Of a stretch of DNA of 64,000 nucleotides, positions 1 to 8,115 are shown one piece after another. Numbering within the stretch: the first letter of the stretch is position 1; the number at the start of each line of letters is the position of its first letter. A program made the position numbers and the translations under genes. Source of the DNA: Pseudoduganella buxea (GTDB lineage: Bacteria > Pseudomonadota > Gammaproteobacteria > Burkholderiales > Burkholderiaceae_D); NCBI RefSeq assembly GCF_009720835.1, contig NZ_WNKZ01000025.1, forward strand, positions 1 to 64,000, written 5' to 3'. The notes beneath the pieces were generated by a model that did not search any database, was not told the DNA's origin, and saw nothing but the letters and a program-made list of their open reading frames with translations.

Positions 1-638
1 GCCTCGACGGCCGCGCGGGCAGCGCGCTCATGGGCCTGCGCCGCCACCAGCGCCGCGCCGGCCGTGCGCACGCGGGTGCGGTCGTCGTCCATTTCCTGGG
101 TCGTCGCGGCGCCCGCCTGCGACAGCACGAGGGAACGCTGCAGCCGCACGTGGGCCGCTTCCAGTTCACTGGCGTGCTGGGCCACCACGGCGGCGGCAGC
201 CTCGCGATCGCTCTCGCGCACGGCCAGCTGGGCACGCGCACCCGCCACGGCATCGCGCGCCTGCTGCTCGTGCGCGGCCGCCTCGTCGCGCCCGGCTTGC
301 AGCGAGGCCGTGTCCATGCGCGCCAGCAGCTGACCGGCCGCGACAAAGTCGCCTTCCTGCACGAGGATGTCGGCAATACGGCCGGGCAGGCGGGTGGCGA
401 CGTCGATTTCAGTGGCTTCGATGCGGCCGTTGCCGCTGACCAGGCCCGGGGCCGTCCCGGCGGGCCGGGCCAGCAAGTACCACGCCCAGCCGAGGAGCAC
501 GGCAACGGCCATGATGGCCGCGATCGCCGCCACGCGCCGTAGCGGCGAGCGCCTGCCGGGCGGGGAACCCGGCGGCGGCTTGACTGCTTCGCCCGCGGCC
601 GGCGCTGCGGCGGGAGGTATCGACACGGTGTCGTTCAT
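1..638 (-). CDS. HlyD/AcrA-type membrane fusion protein (3' end outside window)
   Basis: Periplasmic adaptor that links an inner-membrane pump or ABC exporter to an outer-membrane channel. The ATG at 638 opens about 212 visible residues: a Pro-rich cytoplasmic tail, one transmembrane helix at about residues 36-57 (ending GWAWYLLA), then the first barrel-sandwich half (NGRIEATEIDVATRLPGRI, followed by VQEGDFVAAGQLLARMD), then a long Ala/Glu-rich helical hairpin typical of HlyD/YbhG/EmrA adaptors. The second lipoyl half and beta-barrel lie beyond the window. No Shine-Dalgarno is obvious before the ATG. The pump partner would be downstream, outside the window, so the substrate cannot be inferred. 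Confidence 0.85.
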   Translation of the reverse strand, partial: MNDTVSIPPAAAPAAGEAVKPPPGSPPGRRSPLRRVAAIAAIMAVAVLLGWAWYLLARPAGTAPGLVSGNGRIEATEIDVATRLPGRIADILVQEGDFVAAGQLLARMDTASLQAGRDEAAAHEQQARDAVAGARAQLAVRESDREAAAAVVAQHASELEAAHVRLQRSLVLSQAGAATTQEMDDDRTRVRTAGAALVAAQAHERAARAAVE

Positions 639-730
639 CGGCTAGGGTACGGTGGCTTGGCCCGGCGGCCGCATGGCACCACTGTACGAGCCGAGGCGCG
701 GCCGCTTCCATGATCGTGATCAAGCCCGAT

Positions 731-757
731 GCAGCCCCCCGCCGTGCCGGGGGGCCT
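731..757 (-). terminator. GC hairpin downstream of the amylase gene
   Basis: GCCCCCC (734-740) pairs with GGGGGGC (749-755) around an 8-nt loop, just after the amylase stop. There is no T-run on the minus strand, so it may be an mRNA-stabilising stem rather than an intrinsic terminator. Confidence 0.3.
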
Positions 758-769
758 GCACCTGCGCCG

Positions 770-2041
770 CTACTTGATCCAGACGGCGTAGTTGGTACCC
801 GACGCCTGCAAGGTCCAGCCCGTGCCGGGGCTCCAGCTGTTCGGGCCGATCTTCATGGCCAGCTGCCGCGTGCTGCCCGTGACGATGGCCGCGTACAGGC
901 CCTGGGTGGCCTGCTGGATGGCGACGGCCGACGTCGACGTCACGCCGGCCGCCTTGCGGGCCTTGATCAGGGCGCCGATCGGTGCCTTCAGGTTCCAGTC
1001 GTAGACGTGCGGATAGAACACGGTGGGAATGCCCGGGTGGCTGAGGATGTAGGCATAGCCTTCCATCACGCTGCCGCAGGGCGCTGCCCACAGGTTCTGG
1101 CCGGAGCCGCAGGAGGCCGCCGGACCCGTGTCGTGGTTGTCGACGAAGGTGACGGACATGGCCGGCCACCAGCCGATGGCGCCCTGCGGCTTGCCGGCGC
1201 TGTCCTTCAGGCGCCAGTAATTGCCGTTGGCCAGGGCGTCGTTCAGGATGCCCTTGGTGGTGAAGTCGAAGGCGCCGCACGCATTGCCCGTGCCGTTGAT
1301 CCAGTTCATCAGGGCCTGGCGGTTCGCGTTCATGTCGTTCAGATTGAAATCGGGCCACAGCTCGCCCACGCAGAAGTCCGGCGCGAAGGCGTTGGCGTAC
1401 TTGGCGACGTAGCTGGGGTCGAAGCCCTTCACATAATCGAAGCGCAGGCCCGTGAAGCCGGTCGGTTTCAAGGTGTAGTTCAGCCAGTGGATGATGCCGT
1501 TCTGGGTTTCGCCCACGTTCGTGTGGTCCAGGTCGCGCCCGGCGCTGAAGCCCGGTCCCGTGTCGGCATTCCCCAGGCCGCAGTTGCACTCGTCGTTGTT
1601 GACGATCGTGTAGGTGCTCCAGTTCGGGCTGGTGAAGTCGGACCAGCCCGTGCTGCCGACGCGGTGGTTGACGACGATGTCGGCGATCGACTGGATGCCC
1701 ACGCCCTTCAGTGCATTGATGGCCTCGAACAGGTCGGACGAGGTGCCGTAGGACGAATTGAGCACGTCCAGCTTGCGCGGCAGGTAGCCTTCCTTGGCGG
1801 CCGAATCGGACGGCGGCGGGAACCACACGTGGGTGACGCCCAGCGCGGCCAGGTCGCTCGACTTGCCGGCCAGCGTGTCGTACCAGGTCGGGCTGGCCTG
1901 GTTGGCCGAGTTCCAGTGGAAGCCCTGCAGCAGGATGGCCTTGCTGCCCCCTGCCTGTTGCGTGGGCGTGGCGGCCCCCGCGGTCGATACGGCTGCGAAC
2001 GTCCCTGCCGCCAGGGCGGCGGCCAAAATGTGTTTCTTCAT
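770..2041 (-). CDS. secreted alpha-amylase, GH13, plant/barley-like architecture
   Basis: Endo-hydrolysis of alpha-1,4 glucan bonds outside the cell or in the periplasm. 423 residues; Sec signal peptide at residues 1-24 (ends STAGAA). The GH13 barrel shows ADIVVNHR, nucleophile Asp in RFDYVKG (about residue 202), acid/base Glu in VGELW (about 227) and Asp in DNHD (about 304). The C-terminal sheet ends with GTNYAVWIK, resembling the Alpha-amyl_C2 domain of barley AMY, which together with the short length points to the plant-type subfamily rather than the Bacillus type. Strong ribosome site (GGAGGAG) before the ATG. Divergent from the pullulanase at 2339, which would debranch the same polymer. 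Confidence 0.93.
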   Translation of the reverse strand: MKKHILAAALAAGTFAAVSTAGAATPTQQAGGSKAILLQGFHWNSANQASPTWYDTLAGKSSDLAALGVTHVWFPPPSDSAAKEGYLPRKLDVLNSSYGTSSDLFEAINALKGVGIQSIADIVVNHRVGSTGWSDFTSPNWSTYTIVNNDECNCGLGNADTGPGFSAGRDLDHTNVGETQNGIIHWLNYTLKPTGFTGLRFDYVKGFDPSYVAKYANAFAPDFCVGELWPDFNLNDMNANRQALMNWINGTGNACGAFDFTTKGILNDALANGNYWRLKDSAGKPQGAIGWWPAMSVTFVDNHDTGPAASCGSGQNLWAAPCGSVMEGYAYILSHPGIPTVFYPHVYDWNLKAPIGALIKARKAAGVTSTSAVAIQQATQGLYAAIVTGSTRQLAMKIGPNSWSPGTGWTLQASGTNYAVWIK

Positions 2042-2087
2042 ATTATCTCCTCCAAGTGTCGATAAGCCGCCCGCTGCCAGCGAAGCC

Positions 2088-2266
2088 GACTACAGGCGAA
2101 ATGTAGTCATACTACTGATCGTGAAGGGTCTCCTGTTCCCGGAGCTCCCCGTCAGATGCGTCGATTCTTGGGGTATCCATGCATCCATGTCAACTGAATT
2201 CACCCGGATGCGGTAGTTTTGATACACCAAACCTGACAGAGTAAACAGTGCGTGTAGTTTGGGTAC
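2088..2266. promoter_or_regulatory. divergent amylase/pullulanase control region with repeated GTAGT elements
   Basis: The 297-bp divergent gap holds GACTAC-N9-GTAGTC (2088-2108), a perfect GTAGT-CAT-ACTAC palindrome (2103-2115), and two direct repeats GTAGTTTtGATAC (2213-2225) and GTAGTTTGGGTAC (2254-2266) whose starts are 41 bp apart, about four helical turns. TACAAT at 2264-2269 could be a -10 element for the pullulanase, without a convincing -35. These look like operators of a maltodextrin-responsive regulator, but no regulator gene is next to them and no MalT box is clear. Confidence 0.35.
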
Positions 2267-2338
2267 AATGGCTTGCCGGCGTCGCTGTGCGCGGCCGCGC
2301 TCGCTTCCCGGCATTCAAAAAATCCAGAAGGAGACACC

Positions 2339-5300
2339 ATGTTCATCAACCGTAGTTTCGCCGGGCACGCCGCCCTGGCGCTGGCGTATGCGGGCCTGTT
2401 GGCCGGCTGCGGCGGCGGCAGCGAAGACCAGCAGGCCACGTCCGCCAGCCCGGTGCGCCTGGGCGCCGCCGTCGTCAGCGCGACCGCAAGCGCAGTCGCA
2501 CCCGGCACCATCCGCATGCACTTCCACCGCATCCAGAACGATGCCGCCCAGTGGGGCGTGTATTCCTGGGACGGCCCGCTGCAACCGAGCCCCGCGTGGA
2601 TTTCCGGCCGCTTCATGTTCACCGGCAGCGACGCCTTCGGCGGCTACACGGACATCGCCCTGGCGCCCGGCAAGACAGCGATCCAGTTCCTCGTCACGGA
2701 TGGCAGCGGCAACAAGAACTGCGGCAACGACCAGCAGGCCGTCCTGCCGGCGGACGTGGCCACCAACGGCACGGAAGTGTGGATGCTGGAAGGCGACTGC
2801 ACGGTCTACACGAGCCCGCCCGCCCTCACCTACGGCAATTTGACGAGCGCCAAGGCGCACTGGCTGTCCGGCACGACCCTGGCCTGGCCGGGCGCGCCGG
2901 CGGGCGCCACCTACAAGCTGTACTACGCGGCCAACGGCGGCATGACGGCCGGCCCGGATGCAAATACCGGCCTGGCCGGCGCCGAAGGCAGCTTTGCGCT
3001 GCAGGCGGCCAGCCTGCCGGACGCGCTGCGCCAGAAATTCCCCCACCTGGCCGGCGCCACGGCCCTTCGCCTGAGCGACGCCGATGCCGCCCGCGCCGCG
3101 CGCCTGGCCAGCGGCCAGTTCGCCATCGCCCAGTTCGCCGCCAACGGCAGCCTGGTGCAGGTGACGTCGCTGCAGCAGGCCGGCATGCTGGACGACGTGT
3201 TCGCGACGCGCGCCGCCAGCGCCCAGCTGGGCCTGTCGTTCGACCGGGGCGTGCCCACCTTCCGCGTGTGGGCACCGACGGCCAAGTCCGTGCGGCTGAC
3301 CGTGTATTCGGCACCCACGGGCGGCAAGTCGGACACACTGCCGATGACGCTGGATGCAGCCAGCGGCGTGTGGCGCTACACGGCACCGAACGCCTCCTGG
3401 ACCAACCGCGCCTACTACACCTACACGGTGCAGGTGCTGTCGCGCTGGGCCAACAACACGGTGGTGACGAACACCGTCACCGACCCGTATTCCGTCAGCG
3501 TGTCGGCCAACAGTGCGCGCAGCTTCGTCGCCGACCTGGACAGCGCCCAGCTGAAACCGGCGGGCTGGGACGAGCACCGCATTCCGAAGCTGGATTCGCC
3601 CCTTGACATCGCCCTGTACGAGCTGCACATCCGCGATTTCTCGGCGTCGGACAGCACGGTGCCGGCCGCGCACCGGGGCAAGTACCTGGCCTTCACGGAC
3701 ACCGAGTCCGCGCCGATGCGCCACCTGAAATCGCTGCAGAAGGCCGGCATGACGCACGTGCACCTGCTGCCCAGCTATGATTTCTCCAGCGTCAACGAAG
3801 CCGGTTGCGCCACGCCGGCCATCCCGGGCGGCGCCGCCGATGCGACGATACAGCAGGCGGCCGTGGCCGCCACGCGCGACAGCGACTGCTTCAACTGGGG
3901 CTACGATCCCGTCCACTACAACACCCCCGAAGGCAGTTACGCCACCGACACGAGCAACGGCGCCGTGCGCGTTCGCGAGTTCCGCGCCATGGTGCAGGCG
4001 CTGCACGAAGCGGGCCTGCGCGTGACCTTGGATGTCGTCTACAACCACACCAGCTCGGCCAAGCAGGACCCGCTGTCCGTGCTGGACCGCATCGTGCCCA
4101 CGTACTACTACCGCCAGGGCGCGGAAGGCAACCTGCTCAATGACAGCTGCTGCGCCGACACGGCCCAGGAAAACGTCATGATGGCGAAACTGATGCTCGA
4201 CTCGGCCAGCCTGTGGGCGCGCCAGTACAAGATCGACAGCTTCCGCTTCGACATCATGGGCTTCACGCCGCTGGCGCTGATGCAGCGCATGCAGGGCGCC
4301 GTGGACGCTGCCGCCGGCCGCCCCATCTACCTGTACGGCGAAGCGTGGAACTTCGGCGCCGTCGCCAACGACGCCCGCTTCGTGCAGGCCCGCCAGGCCA
4401 ATATGTTCGGCACCGGCATCGGCTCGTTCAACGACCGCATCCGCGACACGGTGCGGGGCGGCGGCTGCTGCGACACGGGCGCCTCGCTCGTCAACCAGCA
4501 GGGCTTCGTCAACGGCGCCTGGTTCGATCCGAACGGCCAGTCGACGCAGACCCGTGACGACGCCTTGCGCCTGGCGGACCTGGCCCGCGTGGCCCTGTCC
4601 GGCACCTTGCGCGACTACCGCTTCACGGACCGCTTCGGCACCGTGCGCAGCAATGCCGAGATCGACTACTTCGGCCAGCAGGCGGGCTTCGCCGGCAGCC
4701 CGGCCGAGACCATCAACTATGTCGAGGCGCATGACAACCAGACCCTGTTCGACGTCAACGCGCTGAAGCTGCCGCAAAACACGCCGCTGGCGGACCGGGT
4801 GCGGGTGCAGACCCTGGGCGCGGCCGTCAATATCCTGTCGCAAGGCGTGCCCTTCTTCCACGCCGGCCAGGAAATCCTCCGCTCCAAGTCGCTGGACCGG
4901 GACAGCTACAACGCCGGCGACTGGTTCAACCGCCTCGACTACGGCTACACGTCGAACAACTTCGGCGTCGGCCTGCCGATGGCCGGCTCGAACGAATCGA
5001 GCTGGTCCATCATGGCGCCCGTGCTGGCCAACCCGCTCATCAGCCCGGACACCCGGGCCATCCTGGCGGCCCGGGCCGGCTTCGAGGAGCTGCTCGCCAT
5101 CCGCAAGGACAGCACCTTGTTCCGCCTGCGCACGGCCAAGGACGTCAGCGAACGCCTGGCGTTCCACAATACGGGACCGAATCAGGTGCCGGGCATCGTG
5201 GCAATGAGCATTTCAGGCGACCAGCCGAGCCACTACCCCGGGGCGCAATATAAAAAGGTCGTCGTCGTCTTCAATGTCGACAAGACGGCGAAAAGCGTGG

Positions 5301-5458
5301 CCATTCCCGAGTTGAAAGGCTTGAAACTGCAGTTGCACCGCATCCAGAAGAGTGGCAGCGACGCGGTGGTGAAAACCTCTGCCTATGACACCGCCATCGG
5401 CAGTTTCACGATCCCCGCGCGCACCGCGGCCGTCTTCGTGCAGAACGCCGGCGACTAA
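2339..5458 (+). CDS. pulA: pullulanase-type debranching lipoprotein, GH13
   Basis: Hydrolyses alpha-1,6 branch points in pullulan, starch or glycogen fragments. Start placed at ATG 2339 behind AGAAGGAGAC; this gives 1039 residues and a lipoprotein signal whose lipobox is LLAGC (Cys at about residue 24), so the enzyme is probably lipid-anchored. Order of domains: an N-terminal pullulanase-associated/CBM41-like module (TIRMHFHRIQ), a second sandwich, CBM48 (FRVWAPTAKSVRLTVY), the barrel with nucleophile Asp in FRFDIMGF (about 638), Glu in YGEAWNF (about 668) and Asp in VEAHDNQ (about 799), and a pullulanase C-terminal sheet. Forms a starch-use pair with the divergent amylase; followed by a strong terminator. 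Confidence 0.93.
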   Translation: MFINRSFAGHAALALAYAGLLAGCGGGSEDQQATSASPVRLGAAVVSATASAVAPGTIRMHFHRIQNDAAQWGVYSWDGPLQPSPAWISGRFMFTGSDAFGGYTDIALAPGKTAIQFLVTDGSGNKNCGNDQQAVLPADVATNGTEVWMLEGDCTVYTSPPALTYGNLTSAKAHWLSGTTLAWPGAPAGATYKLYYAANGGMTAGPDANTGLAGAEGSFALQAASLPDALRQKFPHLAGATALRLSDADAARAARLASGQFAIAQFAANGSLVQVTSLQQAGMLDDVFATRAASAQLGLSFDRGVPTFRVWAPTAKSVRLTVYSAPTGGKSDTLPMTLDAASGVWRYTAPNASWTNRAYYTYTVQVLSRWANNTVVTNTVTDPYSVSVSANSARSFVADLDSAQLKPAGWDEHRIPKLDSPLDIALYELHIRDFSASDSTVPAAHRGKYLAFTDTESAPMRHLKSLQKAGMTHVHLLPSYDFSSVNEAGCATPAIPGGAADATIQQAAVAATRDSDCFNWGYDPVHYNTPEGSYATDTSNGAVRVREFRAMVQALHEAGLRVTLDVVYNHTSSAKQDPLSVLDRIVPTYYYRQGAEGNLLNDSCCADTAQENVMMAKLMLDSASLWARQYKIDSFRFDIMGFTPLALMQRMQGAVDAAAGRPIYLYGEAWNFGAVANDARFVQARQANMFGTGIGSFNDRIRDTVRGGGCCDTGASLVNQQGFVNGAWFDPNGQSTQTRDDALRLADLARVALSGTLRDYRFTDRFGTVRSNAEIDYFGQQAGFAGSPAETINYVEAHDNQTLFDVNALKLPQNTPLADRVRVQTLGAAVNILSQGVPFFHAGQEILRSKSLDRDSYNAGDWFNRLDYGYTSNNFGVGLPMAGSNESSWSIMAPVLANPLISPDTRAILAARAGFEELLAIRKDSTLFRLRTAKDVSERLAFHNTGPNQVPGIVAMSISGDQPSHYPGAQYKKVVVVFNVDKTAKSVAIPELKGLKLQLHRIQKSGSDAVVKTSAYDTAIGSFTIPARTAAVFVQNAGD

Positions 5459-5485
5459 AGCGGCGTGACGACCCGGCACTGACGC

Positions 5486-5512
5486 AAGCCCCTGGAAACA
5501 GGGGCTTTTTTG
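5486..5512 (+). terminator. intrinsic terminator of the pullulanase gene
   Basis: AAGCCCCTG (5486-5494), loop GAAA, CAGGGGCTT (5499-5507), then a T-run. Nine base pairs with a GNRA tetraloop: a textbook rho-independent terminator 28 bp after the stop. Confidence 0.93.
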
Positions 5513-5530
5513 TCGCTTCGGCGGCACTTG

Positions 5531-5560
5531 CAGTAAAGCGTTGTAATGCCTTGTAAAGAA
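5531..5560. promoter_or_regulatory. three 10-bp-phased GTAA half-sites
   Basis: GTAA occurs at 5533, 5543 and 5553 in the series GTAAAGCG-TTGTAATGCC-TTGTAAAG. Exactly 10-bp phasing is the pattern bound by tandem OmpR/PhoB-family response regulators. It lies about 200 bp upstream of the glycosyltransferase gene at 5754. The rest of this 295-bp gap holds a weak GGTGGC/GCCACC hairpin and nothing else that I recognise. Confidence 0.3.
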
Positions 5561-5753
5561 TGCGGTGGCGGCATACCCAAATTGCCACCGAAAACGGTAA
5601 AATCCGGCACGTTTCTCCTTGGCGAACCGGCCACACTTTATTCACAGGCTTGCGTAAAACCGGGAAAGATCGGAAGATGCTTGCGCGCGCCTGAATGAAA
5701 CACTTTTCGTGACGACGTTTCGCAAGGGCTCCATCGAACCCTGATAAAGTTAT

Positions 5754-6809
5754 TTGACCATCCCAGTAATGCCGCCTGCCTTGTCCCGTATTCTCATTTG
5801 CCGAACCGATAATATCGGCGACGTCGTGCTGACCCTGCCGCTGGCGGGTTACCTGAAGCAGCTGCTTCCCGGCGTGCGCGTGGACGTGCTGTGCCGCGCC
5901 TACGCGGCGCCCGTCGTCAGCTGCTGCAGCTTCGTCGACCGCACCCTGCGGCTCGAGGAGCTGGACGTCGACCGCCTGTTCGAAGAGGAAGACTACGATA
6001 CCGTCATTTTCGCCTTCCCCCACCGCGCGCTGGGCCGGGCGGCACGCCGGGCCCGGGTGCCGAACCGGGTCGGCAGCAGCCACCGCCTGCATCACTGGTG
6101 GACCTGCAACCGGCTGGCCCATTTCAGCCGTGTGCGCTCGCGCCTGCACGAAGCCCAGCTCAATTTCGCCCTGTTGAAACCGCTCGGCATCGACTACGTG
6201 CCGGCCCTGCGCGACATCTGCGGGTGGTACGGCCTGCAGGCGCCACGCCTGCCGGAAGTGGACGAACTGTTCCGCGCCGCGCCGTTCAACCTGGTGCTGC
6301 ACCCGAAATCGAACGGCAACGGCCGCGAATGGTCGCTGGAGCGCTACACGGAACTTGCGGCGACCCTGGCAGGCGACCCGGGCATAGCCATCTGGATCAC
6401 GGGCAGCCGCGCCGAAGGCGAACTGCTGGCCCGCGACGCCCAGGCCTTGCTGGCCAGCCCGAACGTGCACAACCTGTGCGGCCGCTTCGACCTGCGCGGC
6501 CTGGTCGCGCTGATCGGCAGCGCCGACGGCCTGATCGCCAGCGGCACGGGGCCGCTGCACATGGCTGCGGCCCTCGGGCGCAACACCCTGGGCCTGTTCC
6601 CGCCGGTACAGCCGATCGACATCGCGCGCTGGGGCGCCCTGGGCGCGAACGCCACGTCGGTCAGCGGCGAACGGCAGTGCGACAGCTGCACGGGCGCGCA
6701 AAGCTGCGTGTGCATGGCGGCGATCAGTGCCGGCCAGGTGGCCGACGTCGTGTTCCAATGGCGCGACGCCGCCAGGCGCCATGCCGGCAAGCGCATCATG
6801 GCCACGTAA
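5754..6809 (+). CDS. glycosyltransferase family 9 (heptosyltransferase-like)
   Basis: Probably transfers a sugar from a nucleotide donor during lipopolysaccharide core or other surface-glycan assembly, at the cytoplasmic face of the membrane. 351 residues from TTG 5754, or 346 from ATG 5769; neither start has a strong ribosome site. The N-terminal Rossmann start ILICRTDNIGDVVLTLP is the hallmark of GT9 enzymes (WaaC/WaaF/WaaQ), and the C-terminal half has LHPKSNGNGREWSLERY and GLIASGTGPLHMAAALG, matching the donor-binding part of that family. A Cys-rich tail (CDSCTGAQSCVCM) replaces the usual end. Next gene starts 1 bp after its stop, so the pair is an operon. Confidence 0.85.
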   Translation: MTIPVMPPALSRILICRTDNIGDVVLTLPLAGYLKQLLPGVRVDVLCRAYAAPVVSCCSFVDRTLRLEELDVDRLFEEEDYDTVIFAFPHRALGRAARRARVPNRVGSSHRLHHWWTCNRLAHFSRVRSRLHEAQLNFALLKPLGIDYVPALRDICGWYGLQAPRLPEVDELFRAAPFNLVLHPKSNGNGREWSLERYTELAATLAGDPGIAIWITGSRAEGELLARDAQALLASPNVHNLCGRFDLRGLVALIGSADGLIASGTGPLHMAAALGRNTLGLFPPVQPIDIARWGALGANATSVSGERQCDSCTGAQSCVCMAAISAGQVADVVFQWRDAARRHAGKRIMAT

Positions 6810-6810
6810 G

Positions 6811-7869
6811 ATGCGGCCGAGCCTGCTCATCACGCTGGACTCGATGCGGCACGAGAACACGGGCCTGCACACCTTCGGCAAGAGCCTGGGCCGGGAACTG
6901 GCCCGCCAGGGCGCCGGCCGTTTCGACATGAGCGCCTATACCTACCCGGCGCAGAACGGCATCCTGGGCAGCCACGTGGCGCATGTACGCCACCGCAAAT
7001 ACCACCGCTGGATCATGCCGCAGGGGCGCCGCTTCGACGTGGTCCATTTCGCCGACCAGTACTGCCGCTTCGGCGCCGAACGGGTGCGCGCCAGGACGGT
7101 AATGACGGTGCACGACCTGAACCAGGTGCACGAGCAGCCGGCGAGCAGCCCCCGGCTGCAACGCCACCTGCGCCGCATGGCCCGCAAGATCGCCGCCGTC
7201 GACCGCGTCGTGGCGATCTCGGAATTCGTCAAGGGCGACATCCTGCGCCTGTTCCCGGACGCGGCGGACAAGATCTCCGTCATCTACAACGGCGCCGATG
7301 CCGGCAGCGTCCCCGCCGGCCACCGGCCCCGCCACATGCCGCCGGGTCCGTTCCTGTTCACCGTCGGCATGGTCTGCCCGAAGAAGAACTTCCACGTGCT
7401 GGTGCCGCTGTTGCGGGGGAACGACTTCACGCTCGTCATCGCCGGCGTCGTCAAGGAAGACTACCGGCAAGCCATCGTGCGCGAGGCCGCGCGCTTCGGC
7501 GTGACGGACCGCGTCGCCATCACAGGCCCCGTCAGCCAGGCCGACAAGGACTGGTATTACGCCCACTGCGAAGCGTTCCTGTTCCCGTCGCTGGCCGAAG
7601 GCTTCGGCCTGCCCGTGCTGGAAGCCATGCACCACGGCCGCCCCGTGTTCCTGTCGCGCTCGACCAGCCTGCCGGAGGTGGGCGGCGATGCCGCCTACTA
7701 TTTCGACAGCTTCGAGCCCGGGCACATGAGCGCCGTACTGACCGAGGGCATGGCGCGCTTCGCCGCCGACGGCGGCCCGCGGCGGGTACGCGACCATGCC
7801 GCGCGGTTCTCGTGGGAGAACGCGGCGGCGGCCTATCTCGACCTGTATCGGCAGGTGCTGGCGGCCTGA
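6811..7869 (+). CDS. glycosyltransferase family 4 (group 1)
   Basis: Retaining GT-B glycosyltransferase, 352 residues from ATG 6811, chosen because the previous gene's stop sits one base upstream (coupled). N-terminal acceptor half begins MRPSLLITLDSMRHENTGLH. The donor half shows FTVGMVCPKKNFHVLVPLL and the family signature FPSLAEGFGLPVLEAM, with the E-x7-E pair that binds the donor phosphate. Co-transcribed with the GT9 gene, so both probably act on one surface glycan. The acceptor cannot be told from sequence. Confidence 0.88.
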   Translation: MRPSLLITLDSMRHENTGLHTFGKSLGRELARQGAGRFDMSAYTYPAQNGILGSHVAHVRHRKYHRWIMPQGRRFDVVHFADQYCRFGAERVRARTVMTVHDLNQVHEQPASSPRLQRHLRRMARKIAAVDRVVAISEFVKGDILRLFPDAADKISVIYNGADAGSVPAGHRPRHMPPGPFLFTVGMVCPKKNFHVLVPLLRGNDFTLVIAGVVKEDYRQAIVREAARFGVTDRVAITGPVSQADKDWYYAHCEAFLFPSLAEGFGLPVLEAMHHGRPVFLSRSTSLPEVGGDAAYYFDSFEPGHMSAVLTEGMARFAADGGPRRVRDHAARFSWENAAAAYLDLYRQVLAA

Positions 7870-8115
7870 AGGCAGGCCGCTTGCGAGTCCCGGCCTGTTG
7901 CGGGCACCGCATGGCGGCGGCCCCGGCGAACGTACTGCGCATCTTGCCTTTCCGGCAAACAGATGCGCAATTGCGGCAGCGACTGTGTCGCGCAAGACGC
8001 ACACCGCCCCCGCAGCTGCACGGATTTCCAGCTCTGTCGAAATTTCCGGTTAGCAACTGCGATACAATTGTCCCAGACCGCGGCAAGCGCGCGCCGCACC
8101 AACCCAGGACCGTCT

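Noticed and set aside
2315-5167. 950-codon open frame antisense to the pullulanase gene
   Set aside because: Composition (Ala, Arg, Val, Gly rich, no motifs) is that of a GC-driven shadow; the plus-strand frame has full catalytic motifs.
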